Positions 18,241 to 25,774 of a DNA stretch of 64,000 bases are shown here, piece after piece. The position numbers and the translations under genes were made by a program. Under the pieces are notes generated by a model. It ran no database searches. It saw nothing but the letters and a program-made list of their open reading frames with translations, and was not told where the DNA came from. The number at the start of each line of letters is the position of its first letter. The first letter of the stretch is position 1. The stretch covers positions 4,464,001 through 4,528,000 of the forward strand of contig NC_009614.1 in NCBI RefSeq assembly GCF_000012825.1, read 5' to 3'. This stretch comes from Phocaeicola vulgatus ATCC 8482 (lineage in GTDB: Bacteria > Bacteroidota > Bacteroidia > Bacteroidales > Bacteroidaceae).

Positions 18241-19372
18241 TTATTCAAACTTATAAACCGTATGACTACGAAAGACCTCTCCCGGACGGAGTACAGTACT
18301 AGGAAATCCGGGCTGGTTGGGGCTATCTTGAAAATGCATCGTTTCGAAACATACCGCCGAACGGAAAGGATAAGCTATCCCCCCTTTACCTGTCATTTTT
18401 CCTTTCAGTCCATTACCGGTATAAATTTGCATTCCCGGCTCGGTGGTGAAGATCTCCATCTTACGCCCGCTTGCTGGATCATACACCCAGGCAGCCGGCC
18501 TTGTATCATCTCCTTTCGTATTCAATTCCCAAGTATGATCATATCCGTTTACCACCTTCAATTGGGGATGATCCGCATCTATACATTCTCCGATAGTATG
18601 CGGCATACGAAAATCAAGGGGAGTACCGGCCACCGGAAGATATTCTCCTGTAACACATTTCTTATCATCGTATGGAGTAAAACGATCTGCGTCTACCCAA
18701 AGTTGCTGGTCCTCCACGCTTTTCGTAAAATTTCCCGAAATATTAAAAAAAGAATGATGGGAAAGATTAAGTACCGTGGGTGCATCCGTAGTTGCCTCGT
18801 ATGTCAAATCCAACGCATTATCATCCTCACCAAGACTATAGACCAACGTCACTTTCAGGTTTCCGGGGAAACCATTTTCTCCATCAGGAGAGATAAGACA
18901 GACGGACCCTATGTGTATCTGCCTGCTCCACTTTCCATATTCTATCGGCAAAACCGGGATTCCCTCCATGTGATATATGCCCGGACTTCCCATTGTTAGG
19001 GACCAGCTTATACTCTACTCCATCCAGCGTGAAACGCGCATTCAGAATACGTCCTATATAACGCCCCACCGTAGAACCAAAATTCTGCCGTTGCTCCATA
19101 TATTCAGTAATCGTGGAAAATCCGCACACCACATCCTCCCGTTTTCCATTTCTGTCGGGGACAAGGATAGAAACCACCCGTGCCCCATAGTTTGTGATAC
19201 AGACCTCCATTCCCTGCTTGTTGCTCAATGTAAATAAATCGGTATGCTGCCCATTCACTTCTGTTTGAAAATCCTTCCGCTGTAATCCAGAAGCTGTGAT
19301 TTGCTTACCGGTGTGACAAGAAGAGAGCACCAGCAACAAGCCCATACAAACCAGACCCTGTTTTCCTTTCAT
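18241..19372 (-). pseudogene. Aldose 1-epimerase (galactose mutarotase), lipoprotein form, frameshifted
   Basis: Interconverts alpha and beta anomers of hexoses; this one carries a lipoprotein signal (lipobox LSSC), so it would act in the periplasm or at a membrane. The first half (Met near 19372) runs through TVGRYIGR and HISHGGNPGF and stops at 18884. The second half continues in another frame from ISPDGENGFPGN through LSHHSFFN and the catalytic Glu of CFETMHFQDSPNQPG to 18241. The joint lies at about 18889-18910 and needs one base removed or two added. All active-site residues survive, so sequencing error or a very recent mutation is plausible. Confidence 0.85.
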
Positions 19373-19511
19373 ATCATTCATTTTATAGGTTTTAAATACC
19401 ACAAATGTAAATCCTCCGATGGAAAATAAGAAAAGCCGGCCTTCCCTTTTTCAAAGGATGACCAACTTTTCAACCATTTCAACCAATTTTTACCCTGTCG
19501 CTTCCTCTCTT

Positions 19512-19877
19512 TCAAAACCATCTTTTTACCATCCAGCGTATTGACAGGCTGATATTCCTGTCTGCCCCGCTATGATAGGAAAATCCAGAAATAACTGACT
19601 GATAACGCTTAAGCCCAAACAAACAACCTAGTGCTTCCACTCCACAGGCAACCTTAATCTCGCCTTGTAATCCTGCCTCCTGCAACAATCCTGCAAGCAG
19701 ATTTATCTTTTCCGCTTCCGGACCATATGCAGTACGGATTATAAACAATGAAACGTTCGCCATACAATCATTCATCCCTGCTTCCACATAAGGTTTTCAG
19801 CCCTGCCCGTAAGTTGTGACCAAAGTTAAAAGAAAGCAAGCCAGTGTTGCATAAAGTTGTATTCTCATATTTTTCAT
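19512..19877 (-). pseudogene. Exported protein broken by an in-frame TGA after its signal peptide
   Basis: An ATG at 19877 opens a clear signal peptide (MKNMRIQLYATLACFLLTLV, cleavage near TTYGQG) that hits TGA at 19797-19799. The same frame then continues for 94 more residues to 19512 (KPYVEAGMND ... SLSIRWMVKRWF). A single TGG-to-TGA change of a Trp codon would explain it. The C-terminal alternating pattern ending in Phe looks like the last strand of an outer membrane barrel, but the whole is short (about 120 residues), so a deletion may also have occurred. Confidence 0.5.
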
Positions 19878-20006
19878 CTGTTTTGTTTTAACCTAACAAA
19901 TGCAGACAATTATCTTCTTTTTACATTTATTTTCAGAAAAACTTCTGTTTCCATGCAGTCTTTTACCCTCTCCTGTATCTTCATATAATAACATGACAAA
20001 AGAAGA

Positions 20007-20552
20007 ATGAATGACACAGAACTAATAGAGGGATGTAAAGCCGGAAAGCGGGAAGCTTTGGAAACCATATACAGGCTCTTCTCCCGCCAAATGTATGGAG
20101 TGTGCTATCGCTATGTAGGCGAAGATTCGGCACTGGACGTCATGCACGATGGATTCGTCAAAGTATTTTCCGCCATCGGCCAGCTACATGCCACCGACCT
20201 GCATGGATTCAGATCCTGGATCACCCGTATCATGGTAACCACCTCCTTGCACCATCTCCGCAAACAGAAAAGCAGCTCTTTCCTTTCTGTAGATGACCTG
20301 GAAGAAAACATGCAACCTGTGGACGAAGAAGATATGATTTCAATTCCTATTGAAACCCTGATGAAATTCATAGCTGAATTACCGACAGGCTATCGCACCA
20401 TACTGAACTTGGCCGTATTCGAGGAAATGCCTCATAAGGAGATTGCGAAGACATTAGGCATTAACGAACATTCATCCTCCTCACAACTGTACCGCGCCAA
20501 ATGTATACTTGCTCAGAAAATTAAAGAATACTTAACTCGACAATCATTATGA
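20007..20552 (+). CDS. ECF-type RNA polymerase sigma factor
   Basis: Sigma-70 family protein of 181 residues. Region 2 runs from about 10 to 80 (LFSRQMYGVCYRYVGEDSALDVMHDGFVKVF shortened here to its core YRYVGEDSALDVMHDGF), and region 4 from about 120 to 175 (LPTGYRTILNLAVFEEMPHK with the HTH helix LGINEHSSSSQLYRAK). The SSSSQL recognition helix is typical of Bacteroidetes ECF factors. It overlaps the next gene by 4 bases and so is co-translated with it. Confidence 0.92.
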   Translation: MNDTELIEGCKAGKREALETIYRLFSRQMYGVCYRYVGEDSALDVMHDGFVKVFSAIGQLHATDLHGFRSWITRIMVTTSLHHLRKQKSSSFLSVDDLEENMQPVDEEDMISIPIETLMKFIAELPTGYRTILNLAVFEEMPHKEIAKTLGINEHSSSSQLYRAKCILAQKIKEYLTRQSL

Positions 20553-21787
20553 AACAGGAAGAAGAACCGTGGATAGACCACTTGAAACAACGGGTTAACG
20601 AATACGAAAAGCCACTCCCAGAAAATGATTGGAATCATTTTCAAACGGAATTTTTCACTCCCTATCTACATAAGAGAAGAAGGATGAAAACGATGCGTAT
20701 AGCAGCCGTTTTCTTCTTGATATTCATACCTTTTGCCACTACTTTTTATTTTTTACAGACAGAAAAACATGAAGCAGCCTCACCTGTTGTATCCTTACCG
20801 GCATGCCAGCCAAGAAGCATTACAGGCAGCCCTTCCATTATGCCTGAAAACAAACTGTTACAGGACAGGACCAAATCAAAGACAGCTTCCTTGACAAGGC
20901 CGCCAATCCAAACAAGTATCCACACCGATACGGCAAATAATATAGAAACAGAATGTATGCCCCCGGTACAAGATACAATCCGGGATACAGAATCTGTACA
21001 CAAGCGCCCTTCCGGACACAAGCACTTTGCATTACCGTATAAGCGTTCCGGATATACTTTGGCACTTGCCATATCTGCCGGCAATAACGGAGCAAGTACC
21101 GGCTTCATAAACAAAACTTTTTCCCGGGGAGACATAGGGAGTTCTCATAAGGATGAAATTATGTATTGGAGTGACTTCAAAGACTATTTGCAGGAATATC
21201 CATCGGACTTTCCCGATGCACAAGCTTACGAAGCTCTACTACAAATAGCAAATGACAACACGGGACGGCCCATGACAGAATATACCCATTATAATCTCCC
21301 CGTCAGCATTGAGCTTTCGCTCCGTAAATCTATAAGCAGGCACTGGGGGGTCAGCGCGGGACTGCAATACACCTATCTGTCGTCCGAGAGTTCCATAGGA
21401 GAAGATTCCAAGTGGGTTAAACGACAAAAGCTCCACTACATAGGCTTGTCCGTGAAATTAGACCGCCGGCTTTATACCACCCGCACCTTTTCCTTTTATG
21501 CCACAGGAGGAGGCACAATAGACAAATCCGTTTCGGGTAAACTGGAACAAGATTTCATCGTTCAGAAAGAGAAAATCTATTCCAGTACAGAGAATCTGAA
21601 AATAAAACCGTTCCAATTCTCCATACACGCCGCATTGGGAATACAATATAATATAAATCCCACCCTAGGTGCTTTCATTGAGCCCGGAACAGTTTTTTAT
21701 TTCAAGGACGGCAGCTTTAAAAACACCATACGTGACAAACACCCGCTCCATTTCAACCTGCAATTGGGGGTGCGCTGGAATTATTAA
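20549..21787 (+). CDS. Anti-sigma-like protein with C-terminal outer-membrane-barrel-like domain
   Basis: Protein of 412 residues coupled to the sigma gene. Residues 1-45 are cytoplasmic and end in basic residues (HKRRRMKTMR); a single membrane helix follows at about 50-70 (IAAVFFLIFIPFATTFYFL). Then comes a Pro/Thr-rich linker, and from about 235 the sequence looks like porin-type beta strands (LPVSIELSLRKSISRHWGVS, GLQYTYLS) ending NLQLGVRWNY, a normal barrel terminus. An inner-membrane helix joined to a barrel-like domain is odd; the barrel part may sit in the periplasm or span both membranes. Annotation as anti-sigma is by context. Confidence 0.65.
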   Translation: MKQEEEPWIDHLKQRVNEYEKPLPENDWNHFQTEFFTPYLHKRRRMKTMRIAAVFFLIFIPFATTFYFLQTEKHEAASPVVSLPACQPRSITGSPSIMPENKLLQDRTKSKTASLTRPPIQTSIHTDTANNIETECMPPVQDTIRDTESVHKRPSGHKHFALPYKRSGYTLALAISAGNNGASTGFINKTFSRGDIGSSHKDEIMYWSDFKDYLQEYPSDFPDAQAYEALLQIANDNTGRPMTEYTHYNLPVSIELSLRKSISRHWGVSAGLQYTYLSSESSIGEDSKWVKRQKLHYIGLSVKLDRRLYTTRTFSFYATGGGTIDKSVSGKLEQDFIVQKEKIYSSTENLKIKPFQFSIHAALGIQYNINPTLGAFIEPGTVFYFKDGSFKNTIRDKHPLHFNLQLGVRWNY

Positions 21788-21844
21788 GGAAACTTCATGC
21801 AGTCTTTTGTCCATCCTTGTATCTATAAGATAAAAAAAACAACC

Positions 21845-22633
21845 ATGCAAAAAAGACATAAAGACAGACAATGTTATTTTAACGAGCTGGCGAATACGTC
21901 CCGTAGTTTCTATATAGACTATGTGAAACAATTTATCTCCCTCAGCCCTTCCACCCACATACTGGAAATAGGTTGCGGAGAAGGAGGCAACCTGCTTCCC
22001 TTTGCCGAACTAGGCTGCAAGGTAACAGGAATAGACCGTGCAGCCAGTCGCATACACCAGGCAGAAACCTTCTTCACCGCCTCCGGCTACAAAGGAGAAT
22101 TCACCACAACGGATTTCTTCAACTTTTCCTCAGCTTCCCGTTACCAACTCATCCTGATACACGATGTTATTGAACACATCAGTAACAAAGAAGAATTCTT
22201 CCGTTGCCTCTCTCCTCTTCTAGCTAAGAGAGGCATCATATTCTGGGGATTCCCGTCTTGGCAAATGCCATTTGGCGGACATCAGCAAATTTGCCACAAC
22301 CGGTTCGTCTCCTCTCTCCCTTTCATTCATTTATGTCCCGGTATACTCTATCGGTTTCTGCTCAGATGTTTCCATGAAACACCATCATGTATTGAAGAAT
22401 TATCAGACATCAAACGCTGCCGCATGACCATAGACACCTTTGAACAACTTGCTGAAAAGTATGGATACGAAATAACCGACAGACAATTATGGTTCATCAA
22501 CCCACACTACCAACAAAAGTTCCATCTGCGGCCACGAAAGTTATATCCTGTACTGGCACAGTTAAAATATATCAGAAATTACTTCAGCACCTCCTGTTTC
22601 TATATAACGCGCCACCGTGAGCTTCATGATTGA
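21845..22633 (+). CDS. Class I SAM-dependent methyltransferase
   Basis: Cytoplasmic methyltransferase of about 262 residues. Motif I is HILEIGCGEGGNLLPFA, followed by the acidic end of strand 2 (VTGIDRA) and motif IV near LILIHDVIEHI. This is the UbiG/COQ5-like fold; the substrate is unknown. I chose the ATG at 21845 (MQKRHKDRQCYF) because the 16 residues before it from an ATG at 21797 lie in poorly conserved-looking sequence. It follows the barrel gene by 57 bases on the same strand. Confidence 0.82.
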   Translation: MQKRHKDRQCYFNELANTSRSFYIDYVKQFISLSPSTHILEIGCGEGGNLLPFAELGCKVTGIDRAASRIHQAETFFTASGYKGEFTTTDFFNFSSASRYQLILIHDVIEHISNKEEFFRCLSPLLAKRGIIFWGFPSWQMPFGGHQQICHNRFVSSLPFIHLCPGILYRFLLRCFHETPSCIEELSDIKRCRMTIDTFEQLAEKYGYEITDRQLWFINPHYQQKFHLRPRKLYPVLAQLKYIRNYFSTSCFYITRHRELHD

Positions 22634-22750
22634 GGCAACCCATTTATACTACTTTCATGTTTATACCAACACTATAATTACCAAGATGTTATAACCCGTC
22701 ATCTAAGCATTTTCTTCTGTTACATTAAGCTTTTTCTTCCAGCCACCTAA

Positions 22751-22840
22751 TACAGACTCCGGCAGTGGACTGTACAGACGATTGGAATAGACTATACAGT
22801 CTACTATAGGCGACTGTACAGTCCACTGCCGGAGTCTGTA
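22751..22840. repeat. Perfect 27-bp inverted repeat with palindromic core
   Basis: Bases 22751-22777 (starting TACAGACTCCGGCAGTGGAC) are exactly complementary to 22814-22840. The 36-base interior has its own hairpin, AGACT-ATAC-AGTCT. No T-run follows either side. It sits in a gene-free gap after the methyltransferase gene. It could be a small miniature element, a protein-binding site or a processed hairpin; it is too long and regular to be a simple terminator. Confidence 0.7.
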
Positions 22841-23060
22841 CTACATAACCGTACAAATCCCCTTAATCATCAGCCCGAAAAGACTTAGGAGAGCGTATAT
22901 AAAGCTTTAAACCCAGGCAGAACAAACTATGCCGCCAGCATTGAAGAAGAACCAACAGAGGGCTGTCACCCCAAAAGAGAAAATGTAAGAAGTGGAAGAA
23001 AAAACAGAGCAAATCTCTTTTTCAGGAAGAAGAAGCCTAAAAAAACGGCCTATATCATAT

Positions 23061-23130
23061 ATAAAAAAAGAAGGGTATCTATCCCAGACACCCAATCTTC
23101 ATTAACCTTAAATCTAATACCATGAAAAAC
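23061..23130 (-). ncRNA. Small RNA, copy 1 of a paralogous pair
   Basis: About 70 nt on the minus strand between a -7 element and a terminator. The body contains GTGTTTTTCATGGTATTAG and TTTAAGGTTAA, nearly identical to a second copy at 46697-46762. The 3' hairpin pairs AGACACCC/GGGTATCT (23073-23093) around ATCCC-type loop bases and is followed by TTCTTTTTTT on the minus strand. The other copy has a different but still paired stem, so the structure covaries. It precedes no gene directly on its strand within 400 bases (the next minus-strand start is 22600s or lower), which fits a free sRNA. Confidence 0.6.
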
Positions 23131-23136
23131 ACAGTG

Positions 23137-23144
23137 CAAAGATA
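23137..23144 (-). promoter_or_regulatory. -7 promoter element of sRNA copy 1 (TATCTTTG)
   Basis: Minus-strand TATCTTTGCACTG; a TTTG lies 16 bases further upstream. The same element, as TATATTTGCACTG, precedes copy 2. Confidence 0.6.
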
Positions 23145-23285
23145 AGTAGTTTTATGTTATCAAACATAATAACACTACAATTATTTGCTTTCAATTAACA
23201 TCATTTAAATTTTAAAGACGCTTTTACAGTTTCAAATTCTGTAAAAACGCCTTTGTACTATATATGATTATACAAACCAATCAAA

Positions 23286-24470
23286 TTATTCCACATACAG
23301 CACCAGCCCTTTCAAATACTCTCCTTCAGGATGGTAAATATTTACGGGATGATCTCCCGGCTGGGTCAATTGATGCAGAATACGCACACTACGTCCGCTT
23401 TGTGCGGCAGCTGTAAATACCGCATTACGGAAATTCACCTTATCCACCACCTGCGAACAAGAGAAAGTAAACAGAATGCCTCCCGGTTTGATTTTCTCAA
23501 ATGCTTTAGCGTTCAATTTCGTATAGCCGCGCAATGCATTGCGGAGAGCATCCTTGTGTTTGGCAAATGCAGGAGGGTCAAGAATTATCAAATCATATTG
23601 ATCCCCCATACGATCCAGGTATTTAAAAGCATCCTCAGCATACGCCTTATGACGGGTATCACCCGGAAAATTTAATTCCACGTTCATATTGGTAAGATCA
23701 ATAGCTTTTGCCGAACTGTCTACCGAATGTACCAGATTCGCGCCTCCACGCATGGCATAGAAAGAGAAGCCTCCTGTATAGCAGAACATATTCAATACAT
23801 TACGCCCTTTGGCATAACGCTCCAACAAATGGCGGTTCTCACGCTGATCCACAAAAAAGCCTGTTTTCTGACCTTTCAGCCAATCCACATGGAATTTCAA
23901 GCCGTATTCCATCGCTATGTTTTCGGAGCTTCCCCCCTTGATAAAACCATTCTCCGGTCCCAAATCCGCCTTGAAAGGCAATGTGGTTTCTGATTTATAA
24001 TAAATGTTCCGGACTACATCCCCCATCACCTCGGACAAGGCATCGGCTATCTCCATACGGTAAACATGCATTCCGGCCGAATGTGCCTGCATCACGGCTG
24101 TATGATCATATACATCAATAATCAAGCCCGGCAAGTTGTCTCCTTCGCCATGAACCAGACGGTAAGTATTGTTTGCAGGATTACCGGCCAAACCCAAACT
24201 GCGGCGCAAATCGTATGCCACTTCCAGTTTATGCTTCCAAAATTCATGATCAATCTCACCTTCCTTGAAAGAGAGCACGCGCACGGCAATACTTCCTATC
24301 TGGAAATGCCCGCAAGCTATAAACTCTTTCTTCGAAGTGTACACATCCACTATCTCGCCTTCTTCGGGTTCTCCCTCAATGCGCTGGATAGCTCCGGAGA
24401 ATACCCACGGATGAAAACGCTTTAACGACTCTTCCTTACCCGGTTTCAGGTATACTTTCTTATAAGCCAT
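23286..24470 (-). CDS. Class I SAM-dependent rRNA methyltransferase, RlmI-like
   Basis: Methylates a cytosine-C5 position in 23S rRNA in the RlmI family. The 394-residue protein has an N-terminal PUA domain (LKRFHPWVFSGAIQRIEGEP), a central EEHEE part (NTYRLVHGEGDNLPGLIIDV) and a Rossmann methyltransferase domain with NMFCYTGGFSFYA and ILDPPAFAKH. Length and order are standard. Its start region overlaps the end of the exonuclease gene by 11 bases, so it is co-transcribed with the exonuclease and DUF5063 genes. Confidence 0.93.
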   Translation of the reverse strand: MAYKKVYLKPGKEESLKRFHPWVFSGAIQRIEGEPEEGEIVDVYTSKKEFIACGHFQIGSIAVRVLSFKEGEIDHEFWKHKLEVAYDLRRSLGLAGNPANNTYRLVHGEGDNLPGLIIDVYDHTAVMQAHSAGMHVYRMEIADALSEVMGDVVRNIYYKSETTLPFKADLGPENGFIKGGSSENIAMEYGLKFHVDWLKGQKTGFFVDQRENRHLLERYAKGRNVLNMFCYTGGFSFYAMRGGANLVHSVDSSAKAIDLTNMNVELNFPGDTRHKAYAEDAFKYLDRMGDQYDLIILDPPAFAKHKDALRNALRGYTKLNAKAFEKIKPGGILFTFSCSQVVDKVNFRNAVFTAAAQSGRSVRILHQLTQPGDHPVNIYHPEGEYLKGLVLYVE

Positions 24471-25110
24471 TTGTATTTACTGTTGTTTCTATTGGTTCTT
24501 CCTCTGTTATCTCATAACCGCCCGTACGTTCCAATTCCGTCAGGCAATTGTAAATTTCCACACAAGCCCACGCATCCGTGGCTGCATATAGTTTCTGTCC
24601 CTCGCTGAGCACCTCCGCCTCCCAATTAGAAAGACGCTGGCTTTTTGAAATCTTCTGGCCAAACAAATTGGCGAAGATTTTTTGCAGACTCCGGTCAGCT
24701 ATGCCGAATCGTCCTACATAGTCCTGTAACTCTATCCAGTTTCCCCGGTCGGGATGCACATCCTCACGTTTCCGCAACGAGTTAAAATCGTCTTTCAGAG
24801 ACAAACCTATCTTCAAGGTATTACTCATCAAAAACTCTTGCAGAGAATCGGGCATACCTATCCGGTTCAGGCGAAACAAGAAACAGGTATCTTGCGTAGA
24901 TATTTGCAACAAAGCTACCTTATGGGTAGTACCGCGTTTAAAAGAAGGGCGTGTTTCCGTATCCACTCCCACTATGCGTTGATCTTTCAAATAGGCTACC
25001 GCTTTTTCGGCCTCACTCTCGGTATAAATCACGAAGATGCGTCCCGGAAAAAGCACCTTGGGCATTGCTGCTATCTCGGCTTTAGTAATCGTTTTCTTTA
25101 TTTGTTTCAT
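24460..25110 (-). CDS. 3'-5' exonuclease, DEDDy type (RNase D/WRN-like)
   Basis: Single-domain exonuclease of 216 residues. Exo I is VGVDTETRPSF (Asp and Glu), Exo II is in IGLSLKDDFNSL, and Exo III is YAATDAWACVEIY (Tyr and Asp), completing the DEDDy set. There is no HRDC or helicase domain. It degrades DNA or RNA from the 3' end with two metal ions; the substrate is not clear. It overlaps the DUF5063 gene by 4 bases. Confidence 0.92.
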   Translation of the reverse strand: MKQIKKTITKAEIAAMPKVLFPGRIFVIYTESEAEKAVAYLKDQRIVGVDTETRPSFKRGTTHKVALLQISTQDTCFLFRLNRIGMPDSLQEFLMSNTLKIGLSLKDDFNSLRKREDVHPDRGNWIELQDYVGRFGIADRSLQKIFANLFGQKISKSQRLSNWEAEVLSEGQKLYAATDAWACVEIYNCLTELERTGGYEITEEEPIETTVNTNGL

Positions 25111-25676
25111 AATAATGAATTCTCATCTTCCATTTCTTCCTCCTCGCCATCATCGGCAGGGCTGTACTTCACATCATGCAAAGCACGCATAGTGTTTACC
25201 AGCCGTTGTCCCCAAAACTCTCTGAAATGTTCCTTGCAGACCACTAGAGAATCGTTCATCGTCTCATTCAGTCCCAGTTGGAACACACTGATAAAGTCCT
25301 TCAAATCCTGATAGATATCTGCCAAATCCTCTGAAATACATTTTTTGATGGGCGTGTCACTGTACACCATATCCGGCAAGAACACTTCCAGATAATCATC
25401 CTTGGCTCCTAACACACCGGCTATAGCCCTACGTATCAGTTCATAATCTTCTTCAGTAACGAAGGTTTCGGGTTCGTCCTCTCCTATCGGCTCACACGGA
25501 GGCAACAAAGTCGCTTTCAAATAAAGCAACGGAAGTATTTTTAAGGCGGTATCTACAAAGTCATAGCGTTTCATATCACGGGCACGTTCCAGAAAGCCAC
25601 AAAATTCGGCGGCTACCGTTACAAACTCTACTGTATTTTTGTCAAATATCACCTGACTGTACTTTTCCATAAACAT
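25107..25676 (-). CDS. DUF5063 domain-containing protein
   Basis: Mostly alpha-helical acidic protein of 189 residues, without signal peptide, ending in an acidic tail (DDGEEEEMEDENSLL). It matches the DUF5063 layout (FVTVAAEFCGFLERA near the start, DLKDFISVFQLG in the middle). Function is unknown; it is conserved next to this exonuclease in Bacteroidales as far as I recall. It is the first gene of the three-gene minus-strand operon and starts 14 bases after a TAACTTTG promoter element. Confidence 0.75.
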   Translation of the reverse strand: MFMEKYSQVIFDKNTVEFVTVAAEFCGFLERARDMKRYDFVDTALKILPLLYLKATLLPPCEPIGEDEPETFVTEEDYELIRRAIAGVLGAKDDYLEVFLPDMVYSDTPIKKCISEDLADIYQDLKDFISVFQLGLNETMNDSLVVCKEHFREFWGQRLVNTMRALHDVKYSPADDGEEEEMEDENSLL

Positions 25677-25689
25677 TAAAATTGAATCG

Positions 25690-25697
25690 CAAAGTTA
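25690..25697 (-). promoter_or_regulatory. -7 promoter element for the DUF5063 operon (TAACTTTG)
   Basis: Minus-strand TAACTTTGCG matches TAnnTTTG. It is back to back with the ftsK promoter element at 25741, making a compact divergent promoter region. Confidence 0.5.
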
Positions 25698-25740
25698 AGA
25701 AAAAAGAGATTAAATAAGGCAATAATTAATGTTTTTCATG

Positions 25741-25748
25741 TACATTTG
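25741..25748 (+). promoter_or_regulatory. -7 promoter element for ftsK (TACATTTG)
   Basis: TACATTTGC fits the consensus and lies 26 bases before the ftsK ATG. Confidence 0.5.
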
Positions 25749-25774
25749 CGAAATAATAAATAGAACGAAGACCT

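Noticed and set aside
22751..22840. Invertible promoter bounded by the 27-bp repeats
   Set aside because: The interior is 36 bases with no TAnnTTTG element, and no recombinase gene is near.
22907..23095. 62-codon minus-strand ORF
   Set aside because: It begins inside sRNA copy 1's terminator region and reads low-complexity sequence.
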